Below, one piece after another: positions 36,401 through 48,228 of a stretch of DNA of 64,000 bases; within the stretch, counting starts at the first letter, position 1; the number at the start of each line of letters is the position of its first letter. This DNA is from Bryopsis sp. KO-2023 (Eukaryota; Chlorophyta; Ulvophyceae; Bryopsidales; Bryopsidaceae), in the NCBI GenBank assembly GCA_030272585.1, contig BSYQ01000001.1, positions 620,001 through 684,000 on the forward strand, read 5' to 3'. A program made the translations under genes and the position numbers. Under the pieces are notes generated by a model, which had not been told where the DNA came from, searched no databases, and worked only from the letters and a program-made list of their open reading frames with translations.

Positions 36401-37081
36401 TGTCAACCATTTGTGAGTGTGTTTTTCTTTTTTGGGACTTGAGGTGATATTGTGGAGCTTCACCCCAGTGGAGCGCTGAAAATCGTGGATCGATTGAAAA
36501 ACATATTCAAGCTTTCTCAAGGGGAGTATGTAGCCGTCGAGAAGGTGGAATGTGCACTAGTGGGGGCGGAGACGGTTGGACAGCTGTGGGTGTACGGAAA
36601 CTCTATGAGGGGGTGCTTGGTGGCAGTGGTGGTTCCGGACCAGAAAGCGCTGTGTTCTGAGTTGGGAATTGATGCAAGTCTGGCTGAAGTTTGTGAAATG
36701 GAGGACGCAAAGGAGATTGTGCTCAAGCAGGTGGGCTGCATCTTGATTAAATGGTCGTTTCTTTTTGGTTATCTTGGTTCAGTTCAAACTGTGGTGCAAC
36801 AGTGAAGAGGTTTTTGTGTTTTTTCATGTTTCGGATCGTATTTTTTAATGTCCGAAAGGGGCATAACATTTGTCCTGTACGTTTTGTAGCTGACGGAGGC
36901 AGCCAGCACAGCAAAGTTGAAAGGGTTTGAAAAAGTGCGAGGCGTGATATTATCCAGCGAAGAATTCACGATTGAAAACGAGCTCTTGACACCGTCTTAC
37001 AAAATGAAACGCCACATGCTGCTCAAAGCCTTTCAAAAAGAAATCGATCAATTGTACGAAAAAATAGACGGGAAAGCATAG
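33453..37081 (+). CDS. LACS: Long-chain acyl-CoA synthetase
   Basis: LACS activates fatty acids to acyl-CoA through an acyl-AMP intermediate. Ten exons (33453-33718, 33913-34030, 34248-34472, 34799-34940, 35043-35101, 35295-35432, 35560-35690, 35778-36250, 36444-36730, 36890-37081) sum to 2031 nt, 676 aa, the usual size. The N terminus YKYLVEVGEAKTGESG resembles plant LACS. Adenylation motifs are MYTSGTTGTPKGVIITH (A3, ~residues 244-260), LTLAHIYGRLIEE, FVISGAAPLAPHLE, AAQGYGLTETLG, GELCFRGPVTFSGYYK, the FHTG exon end joined to DIV, and LKIVDRLKNIFKLSQGEYVA with the A10-type lysine. No transit peptide, membrane helix or C-terminal peroxisome signal is seen, so an ER-associated or cytosolic enzyme is most likely. 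In the A8 motif the usual DRKKNIFKLSQGEY reads DRLKNIFKLSQGEY, a minor change. Confidence 0.97.
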
Positions 37082-37744
37082 GTTGGTCAGCTCCATTCCT
37101 CCACCGGTTTTTCTTTTTCCCTGATGGTTACTGGATTAGTGAGATCGAATAGTAGTAAAAATGAGGCAGGGACACGGGGGGTTGAGAATCATGTCAGTTT
37201 TGTATTTGCTCAGGGGGTGGGGATGGGAAATTGTATGTGTGAGTACAAAGGAAAAAGGGGGGCGGGGTGGGAGGGGTATTTTTTTTTTCGGATTGTTGGA
37301 GACTGGGATTGTTCAGAAAAGGAAAACTGATCATTGCATTTTGTATCAATTGTGTATTTTGGAGAGTGGGTCTAACAAACCACAGGTGCTCAGTCTTAGA
37401 ATCGAAAAAAGTTCTAAAAGTTCTCAGTCTTACCTATTAAAATTCTGTCTGCATCTGAATCCATACAATCCTGGCAAATTTCTTACAAGTTTTTTCTTTT
37501 TTGGTTTCAAAGGAACCCCCATCCCTCTCTTGACACTCTACACAAACTTGAAAAAAACTGAGCTACCCACCGCCGAAAGCGTTATCATAAATCGATGTAA
37601 TTTCGGAGCAGCGATTTCAGCAGCCTCTCTTGGGAAGTGACATTTCTATAAAGAGGGCAATTCATGCAACAATGCCGAGTGTAGTTTTGATCAAAATGGC
37701 TTAGATTATGGCAATTACACAGACGAGGTAATTTTATCCCCAGA
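37082..37744. other. convergent spacer, LACS / tail-anchored protein 3' ends
   Basis: This holds two 3' UTRs. No gene is visible; the short ORFs are G/T-rich low-complexity translations. Confidence 0.5.
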
Positions 37745-40449
37745 TCAGCAACCTAAACAAGCACAAAAAACACCACCACAAATCATTGCCACCACCATAA
37801 TGAGTCCAACTGAAGCTCAACAGTGAATCGAACAAAAGTCTGACTGCTGCTGGAACAGATGGGATTGAATGTGTGGGGATTCTACTCACCTTTTGCTGCA
37901 GCATATACAACACAGTGGAATTGGATAGCAAGCCATCTGTCGATTTCTGGCAACCCTGGTTGCTTCCCTTTACTGATGGGCATGACATCGTTCTTTTTTG
38001 GGGAACAGAAAATGCCCATTGTTTAGTCAACAAAACAATGTCACCACTTCATAAATTGGAAAGATATGCAGAAAGGATACTGTTTGGCTGCATCACTATA
38101 CATTATCTAAACAAAACCGATTTCTGAGTTGGCCAAACTTGCTCCTCCCTGTTGTTTGTTTGATGTACCTTTCTTCTTGAAATGGATTGACCACCCTCCA
38201 ACCATTGACAATGTGTTTGCTGGGATCATCATCGATTTTCTTAGCAATGGCTGTTGCTGTATCATGCTTCGCTGTGAGAAACCCATTGGTGGCCCCACTG
38301 CAGCCATTCTGCAATTCACTCGGCCCAGGCTTGACCCCCAGCATACCGATTTCAGGTTCATCCCTGTATTGCCTAGCATGGGACTGCAACAGCCTTCGAG
38401 CATGGGCTGAGTCATAAACCTTGAGGTGTAATCTAGTTGCTGATGGAAAATTATCCGATTCAATTTGGACATCGTTTGCTGGAGTAGATGGACCCTCATC
38501 AGTATCTTCATTTTCAAATTCGTGAAAGTGACTGCTCAGAGGACCGTTCCCCTGGCAATGGTGGTTGTGTTGCTCTCTGCAGCCATTTTCATCAATCGGA
38601 CAGTGAAATTGTTCTGATGGGCATGGTTGATGGGCTATCCCAGGCTCCTGTAAATCGATTTCAAAGTTGCTTTCTTGCTCGTCTGACATGGAGCCACTCA
38701 ATTCATGTTCTTGACTTTGTGCTCCATTTTGTGAACAAGGCGGTTCAGTGTCAATTTCCTGCAGAACATCCAATGGATTATTCATTAGAAAACTCCCCAA
38801 GATTGAGATGCAAATTTTTGAGAAGTTTCGCTTTCCCCTAGACTGTAAGACACAGGGGAAAAAATTGCTTCCAGAAAAAGCTGATGGTTACACAGATTCT
38901 ACAGAACAAGATCAAATATAATCTTAGACTCACTTCCTCGTTGCTTTGGCAGGCCGTCGTAACATCAGCCCAACATGGTTCCTCAGCAGCAGTATCCTCT
39001 TCTATCGACTTCTTTGCACAGGGGGCCTCTCGGATGATTCGAACCTAGCCACTCATCAAAATTCGGAATCCATCGCTTTCCAGTACACAAGTCAACCATT
39101 GTCATGCACAATAAAATTCATTTACCCCTGGTCAAGGGCTTGCCATCGTTTTCCATACCTTGCAGTTCGCCTCTTGCCGTGGCGAAAGCGATATCGGGCC
39201 ATTTTCAGACTGTTTCGCTGCATCTGGCTGCATTCAGGAGCAAAGAAATTAAAAAAAAAACAAGGAGCTCCATTTCTTCTTTTCTTGTAAGTGATTTTCT
39301 CAGCGATAGCAACAGAGAAAAACCATGCACGCTTTTTTTTTCTACACAACCAAAATGTACCCACCTCCTTGCTTTGTGCTGCAGCACTGGCATTCCGCCT
39401 CAGAACCTCTTCACTGTACTTTCGAGCCCTGTTTTTCTTTTCCCTTCTGACTTCCACCTGATTTGAAGAACTCACCAGTTACGTATTAGCTAAAACCCAC
39501 AGAACATTGTTTTCTGCAATAAATGTTCGGACGTAATTCCATTAGATTTCTGAGCCAGCCCTCTCCGTTGAATTCCAATCAGGAGACAATTGGTTCCCTG
39601 TCAATTTCTCCTTACACCATATTCCGAACAAAGGGATGTTATCATTAGACATTTGTTGCTTACTCAGGTTGTGCACACCCCCTTGTGAAAAGAATGCTTG
39701 ATAAAACTTTTAAAGACCCTACCTCAGCTTTGCAATTTTTCCTTTCCGTCCTTAGTTTCTTGACCGCATTCACCGCTCTCTTTCTTGCCGTCTCGACATT
39801 CTCCATCAGCTTCTCCTTGGTTTCCTGGAAAAAAACAAGCCCCCAAAAGATGAATCAAGATTTCTTGGCATTGGAGGATAACGACTAGGTGGCATAAGAA
39901 ACATTTGAAACAGATAGAGGTGGATTCATGTTGATAACACTATGCGTTTTCAGTGTTTGTTCAAGGAGATTTTGCTTCCACCAACCATTGATCTGATTTG
40001 AAAGGCGATCTATTACGATTTGTCCGACCGCCAATGTAAAATTAATTTTCTCCAAATAGAAGAAAAGCAATGTGAATACACGTGCTGAGATTTGCACCCC
40101 TTCGGTGCTTTCTACTCACTCTTTCTTTCGACTGGACTTCAACCAGCGCGAGCAGTTCCTCTGCGGCGTTAACCTCGGCCACACCGGTTTCGCCAAAGTG
40201 TCGCTTTTCTCAGGTGCGAAAGAGAAAACCATCAGTTAGAAAGAGAGATCAGGCAAAAACTTCTCCGAGCCCTAGAGTTTAGAGAGAGAAGTACCCAGTG
40301 AAAGCAGTCACCTCCACACGTGCGGAAATCGTCTCCAGGGGCTTGTTGCATTCTGCAACGCGCTGGCGTGCCGGAAGGTCCAAAAAGGCATTGCTCTGCA
40401 CGTCAATCCCGTGAAAATCAAGCTCCGAATCCGCTCTTGCTTGTGACAT
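37745..40449 (-). CDS. Coiled-coil protein with a C-terminal membrane anchor, unknown family
   Basis: Nine exons (40449-40312, 40203-40120, 39824-39723, 39457-39365, 39227-39159, 39026-38934, 38842-38169, 37972-37890, 37809-37745) all agree in phase and give 1401 nt, 466 aa. The start at 40449 reads MSQARADSELDFHGIDVQSN. Residues ~45-145 form a charged helical coil (AAEELLALVEVQSKERETKE, ENVETARKRAVNAVKKLRTE, VEVRREKKNRARKYSEEVLR). The middle is long, acidic and His/Cys/Glu rich and looks disordered. The last exon adds GLIMVVAMICGGVFCACLGC then stop, a single hydrophobic segment at the extreme C terminus. That architecture is typical of tail-anchored proteins facing the cytosol from ER, mitochondrial or other membranes. 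No SNARE layer residues could be aligned. The function is unknown. Confidence 0.78.
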
Positions 40450-40761
40450 CCAACTATGAAAAATCGGGTGGAAAAGTGGCGATGCCTGAAACGCACCGGT
40501 TTGGCTTGTCGACCCAGTTGCACCATGCGTTCTTGTGGGCGTCGGAGGTCCATCTTGCAAGAGGTTCGCGCGCGAAGTTCCCCACCCGTGACTCCAAGTT
40601 TTTGCTGTGGTGGTGTCCTCCTATGCCAGAAACTCGGATGTTAATAATCGCTGTCATGTCAGACAAGACTGGCCAACAGCCCAAGAATTCAAAAATGAAC
40701 GAAGCCTTCGGTGGGGTTCACAACCGTTCTATCCACTTTCGGAGAAAAATATCGTTTCGTG
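40450..40761. promoter_or_regulatory. divergent promoter region
   Basis: There are 312 bases between the opposed start codons of the tail-anchored protein gene and the acidic-protein gene. ORFs across it are incidental. Confidence 0.4.
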
Positions 40762-41839
40762 ATGATGTCGAGTTTGGAGTTTGAGCAAAACGGCGCTCAA
40801 GTGAGTTGGGCGGAAATAGTCGAAGAGGAGGAGGAAGTCGAGAGGAAGCTTTTGTCGAATGGGCTAGCGGAGGGGTCGGGAAGCGAGGCAATGGACGGCG
40901 GCAATTCAGAGCCCAGTTCGCCTGTGTCATTAGATGACGTCGAAATGAGGGAAACTACGCCTGCGCCAAGGCGTTTGAATTTGAAGCACGGTTTCATGAG
41001 ATTCATTGTGAGTGTGACTTCGCCTGTCTTTTCTCCTGCGAACGCACCACTTTGTGGTGCTGGCTGGTTTTCAGCAGAAGGTTGGGGAAGCCATTTGACG
41101 GGGTCATTGTCGTCGGTGTAGGTTCGAAACCAGCTGGATAGGAAAAACTTCGAGGAGGAGCAAACGGAGCAGAAGAGTGTACGATACAGTCACGCGAAAG
41201 GTGAGGCTTTTTACAGGCGAATTGGCGGGGATGTACGCTGTGAGCATTTCTTTGTGCTAATTGGGGAAATTGCTGCATTTGAATTTAGGCAATCCCCATT
41301 CTAATTGGCTTTTCAGACCCTCTGATCCACATCCCATAGAAAATGGGCTTGCATGAGGTCACCACCCTCAATCTTCAATCCTGATATATTGGGTTGTGTA
41401 GCTGGTTCACACCCATGTATCCATTTTCATACATTTTCATGTATTCATTTATTATCGCATTTTTTTTGAAAATTCTCGTGTAAGAAAGATGAATGCAGCT
41501 GCTGACCTAGCCCGTGTCCTATTGCTTGTTTCTGAAGAGCAGCAGGAAGCTGAGCAACAAGAAAAAGCAGCAGTCAACAACAGGAGGGATCGTGGTAAGA
41601 AGAACCAGAAAAAAGGGAGGAAAAATGAGCTCAACAACCGTTCACCGAAGGCCCAAGAGCAAAAGAATGAAAACAAGCAGGCAAACAAAGTGGCTAAATG
41701 GAAGAAAGGTCAGAGTCCAGAGAAAAAGGCGGAACCTGAGCAAGTGGATGTGTCTAGAAAGAGGCCAGAGAGAGCACAAAGGGCAGGATTTGCTCCATAC
41801 ACCCCTCCACACTTGAGGGCAAACATAGCCCCTTCCTGA
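40762..41839 (+). CDS. Acidic N-terminal / basic C-terminal small protein, exon joining uncertain
   Basis: Exon 1 (40762-41007) starts MMSSLEFEQNGAQVSWAEIV, followed by an acidic, Ser/Pro-rich stretch ending NLKHGFMRFI. Exon 2 (41122-41200) joins in phase: VRNQLDRKNFEEEQTEQKSV. After that two readings compete. A short third exon from ~41290 gives GNPHSNWLFRPSDPHPIENG and a stop near 41356. Otherwise the 116-codon ORF 41489-41839, very Lys/Arg/Gln/Asn rich and ending GFAPYTPPHLRANIAPS, is the 3' exon or a separate small gene. I could not find a phase-correct junction to it. The basic tail with a PPHLR motif resembles RNA-associated disordered proteins, but no family can be named. Confidence 0.5.
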
Positions 41840-43171
41840 CATGGGGGGAAAAAAACTAGGGTTAAAGAAGGAAAAGAAAGAGGAGGAGGAGAAGGTTTCT
41901 TGATGTGATCCTGGATCGAGAATCGACAGTCCCCTTTTGCCCCCCCGGCAAACAAAAAAAAAACCATCGATTGAAAAATATTGTGGGTTAAGGAGAGAGG
42001 GTTTTGGAGTTTGGCTTCAACTATGGGGATATTCTTATTCTTGCGAACCACTTCAGCAACAGGCGGGAGGGAGGAAAAAAAACGAGATTTTGTTCTCCAC
42101 ACTGAATGAACCTGTCGGAAAATGGGGTTTCTGAAGTCGAGAGTGAAAGTGCAGTCATGGTTTGGTGGAAGGCGCACGATCATCTTGAAATGGTTAGAAT
42201 GGGGGCAATGAATTTGCTATGAATATCTGTTTTGACACACTTTTAAGGGGCTTGGCTCCAGCGCGTTGCAATCCACATATTGAAGAATGAATTGAGAAGA
42301 TGAGGGGTCGTTGTAGCAGCTTATTTGGGCTTTGTAAAACAATCATACCAAAGCAGGGAAAATTTCAAACCCTGGAATTGAATGTTGATCTCCTGCCATC
42401 GCCAGTAGTCCAGCTTTTCAGATGCCAATTCAGGCCCACATCGAATTCCATTCTTGGAAGCCAAATCAGAGCAGTGGAGTGATTTTTACCTTTTGGGGTA
42501 AGAATCCCAAAAAACCATAGCCATATCATACACCGAACATTGGGCCATCACCTAATCAGTTGTTATCAGCTTGTTAGAGGAATCGTACCGAGCGCTCTCC
42601 AACGCACAAAACGATCCAGCGATCAATTGTCTGACGTGCAAACATCCCACATCCGTCAAACCTATCCTCAGAATGACCAGCGACCAATTCAAGAAACCTT
42701 CATCTCTTCAACGTCTCAGGCTAAACCAAGACATCCACGCACTCTACCTTCGCCAGGTAGAGCCTCATCAAGCACCGCTTGGTCAACCAACCCCAAAATA
42801 CCACACTTTCTTAGAAAACGGGTGGAGAGCATTAGTTCGGATGTCTGTCAAGGCTTTTTGCATTCAACTGTGAGGACTGAGATGAAACTCAAACACATGA
42901 GAAGTGAAGGAGTTTCCTCATGATCTCCGTCACAGTTTGAAGATGGCCATTCCACTCCATTTCAATTCCAAACAACCAATACCCCCCCCCAAAAAAAAAA
43001 AATAATCGACAGTACAATGGTGCCATTGTCGTATTGATATTTCGTGTACCAGTTTGATTCAGGCATCTGGAAAGTAGCAGTAGATTATACGACAATGCCA
43101 TCAATGGGGTTGTGTTTCTTCTGGAGGATGGTTTCGAACATAGGTATAAAGTGGTGCTATGTTCTTTGCAG
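41840..43171. other. spacer holding the unresolved 5' end of BBS4
   Basis: BBS4 must start somewhere here. Exon-like stretches are 42571-42750 (EESYRALSNAQNDPAINCLT, a TTCGCCAG|GTAGAG donor) and 43065-43143 (SRLYDNAINGVVFLLEDGFE). Neither gives the expected N-terminal BBS4 sequence or a proven junction. Runs of C and A lie at 42981-43003. Confidence 0.4.
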
Positions 43172-45804
43172 GATTTCACGGAGTGTTTGGACCTGATTGA
43201 TGAGCATTTGCGACTGACGGATCCTCCCAACGAATATGCTATTCATGTCAAGGCCCTCATCAAACGACAGCAAGGGAAAATCCAAGAATCGTTGCTGTTA
43301 TTTCAGGAAGCAGTGGTTCTGAACCCTAGAAACGTTTGCAACCTGAAACAGGTCATTCACAAACCACCCACAAGCTTTGTCTGTTGTGGATCTGAGGATT
43401 GGCAAAACTCTAAGCGAAACGTACACTCTTCGCTGCATGGGTCGCACTGAACCGATATGAAACAAATTGTATTGACAAAAAACCCAATATAGATCTTAAA
43501 TTTTCTCCTGGATTTTCTTGTATGTATATATGTCTATGTATAAGGGAAGAAAGAATGTTTCTTTTTTTTCATTTTGTTTTCTAAAACACTCAGTGGAGGT
43601 ACATATTATTTTTCAGAAAACAAGGGATGTTTTTTTCTCAGTTCAGTTTTTCTGAAAAACTCTGTCGTTAAATGTGTGATGTTAAATCTTACCCATTTTC
43701 ATCAAGGTGGGCAGATCGCTGTATTTACTGGGAAAAAACAAAGCAGCATTGGAGGTGTATGAAGAAGCCCAGAGGATCGGTGTGGATGACTGGGAAATAT
43801 GGCACAACAAAGGGCTCTCTTACATGTACCTCAAGAAATACGACCAGTAAGGCACCACCTCCCCAAAAAAAATAAAAATGGAAGTGAAATTCAACCAAAA
43901 AAGGAAATCTAGTGGAATTCTTTTCTGAGCATGAACTAACTGGTGGCATTGACACGATGATCTTCTGGATTGGCTCAGATGTTCACTTTATGTGTGATAT
44001 TTTCCCAAAATAGCCTGAATTTTGTTTTGGAGAGTAAGGTCAATTAGTCAGGGCAGTTCTTTCATATGTGAGGATTTTTTTGCTGATGACAGGTGTATCG
44101 AGTGTTTCGAGAGGGCCAATAAAATCCAACCCCACGATTCGACCTATTCAATGATTTGTAAAGTGCATGCCATGCAAGATGATTTTGGGGCGGCCATCAA
44201 TGCCAACTTGGAAGCACTGGAACACAGCCCTGAAAATCCAGAGCTGCTGTCAAATCTTGGCCTCTTGTATTTGAGGTAAGTCAAAACCTCGACAAATACC
44301 TGGACCAATATTGACATCACTAATACGTTGATTCAGCAATTTCGAAGTAACATTTTTTTTTCTCGCCGGACTGCTTTTTGCCAAGATTTTTCGTCCAGGA
44401 TCAATTTTTTTTTTTGGGGGGGGGCATCTTGCCAAGAATTGAACAACAATGTAATTTGGTTGGACCGAATTTTACTTGTTTTTTTTTTTCGGTATTCTCT
44501 TGATAGGACTGGCGAAAATTTCTCAGCGTTTGATTACTTGGGCCGGTCGTTGAGCCACGACCCCAAGAACCCCAAAACGATATTGGCTGCCGGCAGTATA
44601 ATGCAAGACCATTCAGACATGGATGTAGCCTTGGTGAAGTACAGGATAGCTTCCGTTCAAATCCCAGATTCTCCACAACTATGGAACAATATTGGAATGT
44701 GCTTTTTTGGTAAACAGGTGGGTATTTTTTTATCAAAAAAGAGAAAAAGAAATTGTACAATTTTCTTGTGAAATGAAAAACCGAAAGCCGTTTTTTTTCA
44801 CAGCTGATCATCCGATCGGTTTTTTCAGAATGTTCTTTTCTCTTTCCAAATCTTGAAGTGTTTCATTGAAATTCTTTGACGGCTCAGTTCTTTTTAACTA
44901 CTTGAAAAAACATATTTCTCATATATATATATTTTTTTCCGTGAAACAATCATGACTGAACACGTGCATCATCCCCAGCTTCAGATTCGATACAGAAATA
45001 TTTGACAGAACACCAAAAGATGTTTATTCTTCTTTTTTTTTGTTCCCTCCAGAAATACATTGCAGCAATGGCTTGCTTGAAGAAGGCACTGTACTTGGGC
45101 CCCTTCGAGTGGATTATTGGCTACAATCTGGGGCTGGTTCATTTACACACTGGTCAATACGCTGGAGCCTTCCATTTCTTCAGCATGTGCATCAATTTGA
45201 AGCCTGATTTCGCACACAGCTACATGTATCTAGCTGTCACTTTGAGCAAGTTGGATGATTTCGAGAATGCATGCAGTGTGTATGAAAGGGCGCTGGAGTT
45301 AGAGGACGATTATTTGTTTCACTTGAATTTCGGTAAGCTTGATCCACATGAAAAAAACATTCTTGTCTTTTCGAAGGGGATCTATGTGAAAGCGTTTTCT
45401 TTGTCCGTGTTCCATTCACTTGCTACTCTTTCGTTTTTTTGAATTCTACACATTTTTTTTTTTTTGCCCAGTCTTCCAGATTGATCTCACTATTATTTTC
45501 GTTTTGCCCTTTTCTTAGAAACATCGGCTGCAGTACATCAAGACTGATTGAGCAAGAATGACATGTGATCGATTTAGGCTTGGTTTGACTGATGTATAAG
45601 AACTGGCAAAGGGAATATTTTTTCATGTTTCTTGTGTTTTCAGCTATTACTCTGTGCAACAATGGAGAAATCGATGGAGCCACAAACCACTTCAAAGCTT
45701 TCCAGCAATTGTTTTCCCAACTGGACGAGGAAGCCAAAAGCTTTGACCCCGATGTGCAGGAGCGATCCAGAAAATTAGGCATGCTTATAAAAAGCTCTTC
45801 GTAA
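43172..45804 (+). CDS. BBS4: BBS4, BBSome TPR subunit (first exon unresolved)
   Basis: BBS4 is a tetratricopeptide subunit of the BBSome, the coat that moves membrane proteins in and out of cilia. Certain exons are 43172-43351, 43707-43848, 44093-~44275, ~44508-44717, 45053-~45331 and 45643-45804. They join in phase. TPR units are readable: [92 protein letters not shown] and [20 protein letters not shown]. These are followed by [40 protein letters not shown] and [20 protein letters not shown]. The order and wording follow animal BBS4 closely. The family usually has ~40-60 residues before DFTEC, and these could not be placed. The C terminus (...LGMLIKSSS) is short, lacking the disordered tail of vertebrate BBS4. 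Confidence 0.95.
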
Positions 45805-46538
45805 AAAACGTTGGGTGGTTTACAGATAGCCTGAAAGAAATTTGCTCCTGTGGTGTGCTGTCAAATGGGACGAACGCAGACAGGAATTTCTAATGGGCTG
45901 AAAGAACCATGGTGTTGCAAATATATCAAGGTTACATTGGGCTAGGTATAGTGTGCTGATCAGTTGGGGTAAGTTGAGTGATGGGGGTTTCAGGTAGAGG
46001 TTGGGGGATGGATTAGCTGGAGGTTCGATGCTTTAAGTTGCGTTGCTGAATTGACCACCTGCGAAATTCCATGTCCATGGTCCCCTCCTACAGTAATTCA
46101 AAAGACATTCTAGTGGCCTTTGAGGAATTTTCATGAGCAATGATTCAATGCTGATCTCCTTAATGGTTTATAACAACAATGGTTTATAGCTTCAAGGAAA
46201 TTATTTGCTGAACTCCCAATCCATATCGCTTCATCATTGCGACATCAGGGAATTATTTATTCTTATGACAAAGAATAAGCCTTTGTAAGAACACACAGAC
46301 ATCGTATATCTACTATACATGACACAAAATTATTGTTCAGTACTTCTCTCCATCCCGCCGTCTTTTCCACTTTTCGTTCAGAACTTTTTGATTCACTTCG
46401 GCCGATCGCGAGAAAATCGATGTTTTGGTCGACTTATTAACCCACCCCCATCCCAATCTGTTGATTGGATCGACACAGCTATTTCTTCAATCCTTCGCAG
46501 CACGAAAAAGCGAGAATCCTCTCGCAAAAATTCACCAC
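45805..46538. other. spacer between BBS4 and the next gene
   Basis: This holds the BBS4 3' UTR and the promoter of the gene at 46539. No gene or repeat is seen. Confidence 0.5.
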
Positions 46539-47756
46539 ATGTCAGGCGAAGGGCCAAAGAAGCCTGTCCGACAGCTTCCCAAGTGGTTCATCAACTTCTG
46601 GCACGAATCTGTGGAGCTTTATCATTTCTGCTCCAGACTGGGCATCCCCAAGACGTCCTTCTTGGACAAATTTCCATACCACAAGTGAGAAATAGTGGGT
46701 TTGTTGGAATTCCTCTGTTCAACATCACATGCAAAAAGCTCTGCCCCGATAGAAATCCATCAACCTCAGGCAATTTATTTGCCAAAATTGGGTTGGTTTG
46801 AATAAACAGTGTTTGAAAATCTACGTCTGCCGACACCGTTCTCAGCCCTAGAAAATGGACATGAAAATGAGTGGCGAAAACTGCAAACTTGAGAGTAGAT
46901 TTAGTTCCAGGTTTGATCTTCCTGTGTCTCTGGATTTGGATAACTAATATGAACAATGATTGCTGAAAAAGAAAAAGAAAAGTGGCACCAATGGATGGCT
47001 TGATATTAGATGAAGAGGGCTCAGCGAAACAAATGCTCTGACAGTTTCTAGGTTTTTCGTGAAAAAGAATGGGTTGATCCTTGTGTTTTTAAGGGAAGCC
47101 CTTGCTGATCCAAAGAGAGCACAGCGAAGGAGAGCCCTGGACTTGCTGCTCAAAGATGACTGGGCACGAGAAATGGCTGATTCAAAAACCAAGAGGCGCT
47201 ATCCATCCCCCAAACGAAAGCATCTTCTTCCTCCTCTTGGGCTGAGAACGGTGGTGGTCGTCGACCTTGCATTTTTTGCTTTTTTGGTTTTGTTTACGGT
47301 TTGATTGGCAATCTTGTATCTTTTGGGGGTTTTTTTTTGAGATTTTTTGCAAGTTGGTGGATTTTCTTCTGTTCGAAATTCACAATGTAATGTACTGTAT
47401 GGAATTGGAAAGCGTCCGGATGGGCGCCAGCAATTGGAATCCTGGTGGTCATACTGGTTACTTTCTTAATATCTGTTATTTGTCACCAGTGCCCAGAATC
47501 CAAAAGGTGCATTTGCTCAGCTGAGAGAAAACAACTGAGGAATTTTGACGACATTGCTGGCAAATGGATGTATTGCTGCGAACATAGAAACAAAAGTTTT
47601 CTGCTTCTTTTGGAATCAGATGAATTGATGCAGAAGGATATGCGAACACATGATATCCCTGAAAATTGCTCTGGGAAAGAGTTCCAGGGAGTCTTGATTC
47701 AGGCGGTACGGAGAGCTGAGTTTGATTCTTGGGTTGTCAGTGGTCATGATGGATAG
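46539..47756 (+). CDS. Unrecognised protein with Cys-containing C-terminal region
   Basis: Exon 1 (46539-46684) reads MSGEGPKKPVRQLPKWFINF and continues HESVELYHFCSRLGIPKTSF. It joins in phase to exon 2 (from 47052), FFVKKNGLILVFLREALADP, then a basic stretch RRRALDLLLKDDWAREMADS and KTKRRYPSPKRKHLLPPLGL. Exon 2 may end at ~47250 (weak donor). If it runs on, the frame continues through a hydrophobic stretch (VVVVDLAFFAFLVLFTV) to a stop at 47304. A third exon from ~47490 is phase-compatible: CPESKRCICSAERKQLRNFD, then YCCEHRNKSFLLLLESDELM, stop at 47756. It holds five cysteines in two clusters, possibly a metal site. I do not recognise a family. Either a ~240 aa soluble protein or a shorter tail-anchored one is possible. 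Confidence 0.6.
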
Positions 47757-48228
47757 AAATTAATGGAGACAGAGCACATTGGTTTTCCATCTTCTCTTGA
47801 TTGGATGACACATGTACCTGAGATCATCCGCTGACAAAATCCTTCCCACAAGTCTGACTCTCTCTCTCTCTTCATACCCCACAAGCATCTCACTTTTTCT
47901 GTCTGATGGAAGCTATTGTCCACAGGTGAATCCAACTGCTCAGCTGCATTATTTGGGTTTTCCAGGCCACTAAAACTGAAACTGATGCATCCAAATGTCC
48001 CCACCAATCACAAACTCAGAGACCATCTCTAGAATTAACACAGAGTGGAGCACTTTCAATGCACTCATTCGATGTTTGCATGTTTTTTGTTTGAATGGAT
48101 GGGACTGGATGCAGAACGGGCCGAGAAAATGCTGATAGATTCCATCAAGCCGCCACAGTCACCATTTTCCTGTCTGAAAAATCTTCAGAGTGTAACATCA
48201 CGAAGCACTGGTGGTTGGGATTCGAAAA
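47757..48228. other. spacer upstream of MTR4
   Basis: This holds a 3' UTR and the MTR4 promoter. No gene is seen. Confidence 0.5.
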
